Origin: Nostoc sp. CMAA1605
GTDB taxonomy: Bacteria > Cyanobacteriota > Cyanobacteriia > Cyanobacteriales > Nostocaceae
Direction: 5' to 3'
NCBI RefSeq assembly: GCF_021596505.1
Contig: NZ_PJIZ01000072.1
Location: forward strand, 1-40,921
DNA length: 40,921 bases
The position numbers and the translations under genes are program-made. Of the stretch, positions 40,332-40,921 are shown piece after piece (the stretch's first letter is position 1; every line of letters starts with the position of its first letter). Below the pieces are notes generated by a model, which was not told the DNA's origin, made no database searches, and saw only the letters and a list, made by a program, of their open reading frames with translations.

Positions 40332-40921
40332 ATGTCAAGGGTGACTGAACAGCAAAGTTCAAGAGAGCAGCCACTTGAGCTAGAACAACCTAAGATTTGG
40401 TGGGGTCTTGCTGTAGCTCTACCAGTAGCAGTTGCCGCCGGCCTACTAGCTACAGCAAAAATAGAGCAAATTGGCAAGTTTAACCCATCTGTACCCATCA
40501 AACCAGTTGCTAGTAGTGTTAGTGCTTTAGGACGTTTAGAACCACAAGGAGAAGTGATTAGACTTTCTGCGCCAGTAGGAGGATTACAATCAGCTTCACG
40601 AGTTAAACAGCTCTTTGTCAAAGAGGGAGAACGTGTCAGAAAAGGTCAAGTGATCGCTATTTTAGATAATCATGATACTCAGCTAGCGGCTGTAGAAGAA
40701 GCAAAAGCCAAACTCTTAGAAAGCCGCGCTAATTTGGCACAGGTAAGAGTTGGCTCACCTAGAGATATTCAAGCGCAAACAGCAGTAATTGCACGTTTGC
40801 AGGCTCAGTTGCGCGGTGAAAGCGAAGCCCAACAAGCTACAGTTACGCGCATAGCTGCTCAATTAAGTGCGGAAAAAATTGCTCAACAAGCTACAGTTAA
40901 CCGCTTAGAAGCTGAACTAAT
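40332..40921 (+). CDS. DevB-family membrane fusion protein of an ABC exporter (partial)
   Basis: 196 codons, continuing beyond the window end with no stop. After a short soluble start comes one membrane helix (WWGLAVALPVAVAAGLLATA, about 23-42). The HlyD-type beginning follows: SALGRLEPQGEVIRLSAPVG, VKQLFVKEGERVRKGQVIAI and LDNHDTQLAAVEEAKAKLLE, and then a long coiled coil with repeated QQATV units. DevB-family proteins pair with DevC/DevA and TolC to export glycolipids of the heterocyst envelope or related molecules. Partner genes would lie downstream, outside the window. The start ATG has no clear ribosome-binding site and follows a C-rich repeat by about 50 bases. Confidence 0.85.
   Translation, partial: MSRVTEQQSSREQPLELEQPKIWWGLAVALPVAVAAGLLATAKIEQIGKFNPSVPIKPVASSVSALGRLEPQGEVIRLSAPVGGLQSASRVKQLFVKEGERVRKGQVIAILDNHDTQLAAVEEAKAKLLESRANLAQVRVGSPRDIQAQTAVIARLQAQLRGESEAQQATVTRIAAQLSAEKIAQQATVNRLEAEL

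Overview
The window looks like chromosome of a filamentous, heterocyst-forming cyanobacterium (Nostoc/Anabaena type). The evidence is: about 35 copies of the HIP1 octamer GCGATCGC, against less than one expected by chance; many intergenic heptamer tandem repeats (STRR type); a DevB-like exporter subunit; a protein carrying the Mo-nitrogenase C-terminal-type domain; a CYP110-like P450; Uma2 nucleases; and a large STAND/WD40 protein. No rRNA or tRNA gene and no CRISPR array was found.

Layout. 0.4-4.8 kb: alpha/beta hydrolase, CPA1 Na+/H+ antiporter, cytochrome P450 and a 15-cysteine copper-binding four-helix-bundle protein. 5.3-6.8 kb: an SPFH/prohibitin-like protein and a PAP2 phosphatase. 6.9-15.1 kb: a transport block with TauE/SafE plus its DUF1634 partner, a secreted protein, two tandem CadD-family transporters, an APC permease divergent from a LysR regulator, a small membrane protein and a second TauE/SafE. 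It may handle sulfite or other anions and metals under LysR control, but that link is inferred from position only. 15.3-17.3 kb: a UbiD-family decarboxylase split by a one-base frameshift, a 65-bp MITE-like element, and a TspO/MBR protein.

17.6-21.5 kb holds the most striking gene. It encodes 1284 residues: a short helical N-terminal domain, a RHIM-like amyloid-type motif (AQVGNNN), a STAND NTPase, one membrane segment, and 14 nearly identical 42-residue WD40 repeats that differ mostly at a few recurring positions. This is the layout expected of a prokaryotic NLR-like conflict or cell-death receptor with rapidly changing recognition repeats.

21.6-31.2 kb: two Uma2 nucleases, a SnoaL-like protein, a candidate small RNA with a terminator, an O-antigen-ligase-like membrane protein that has absorbed an intergenic repeat into its reading frame, a YaaW-like protein, Obg GTPase, a TerB/Mo-nitrogenase-C fusion, and two unrecognised proteins. 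31.7-35.2 kb: ATP sulfurylase (sat, TTG start) and a Tat-exported orthocaspase-like protein whose His/Cys dyad is replaced by Tyr/Ser. 35.4-37.6 kb: a Gfo/Idh/MocA oxidoreductase cut by a 1031-bp IS630-family element; the TA duplication and both gene halves are intact, so insertion was recent. 37.7-39.4 kb: a two-gene unit of exported proteins. The window ends inside a DevB-family membrane fusion protein.

Repeats are a major theme. Besides the heptamers there are two MITE-like elements, a dispersed palindrome family at gene 3' ends, and a 35-bp repeat found once between genes and once inside a gene.
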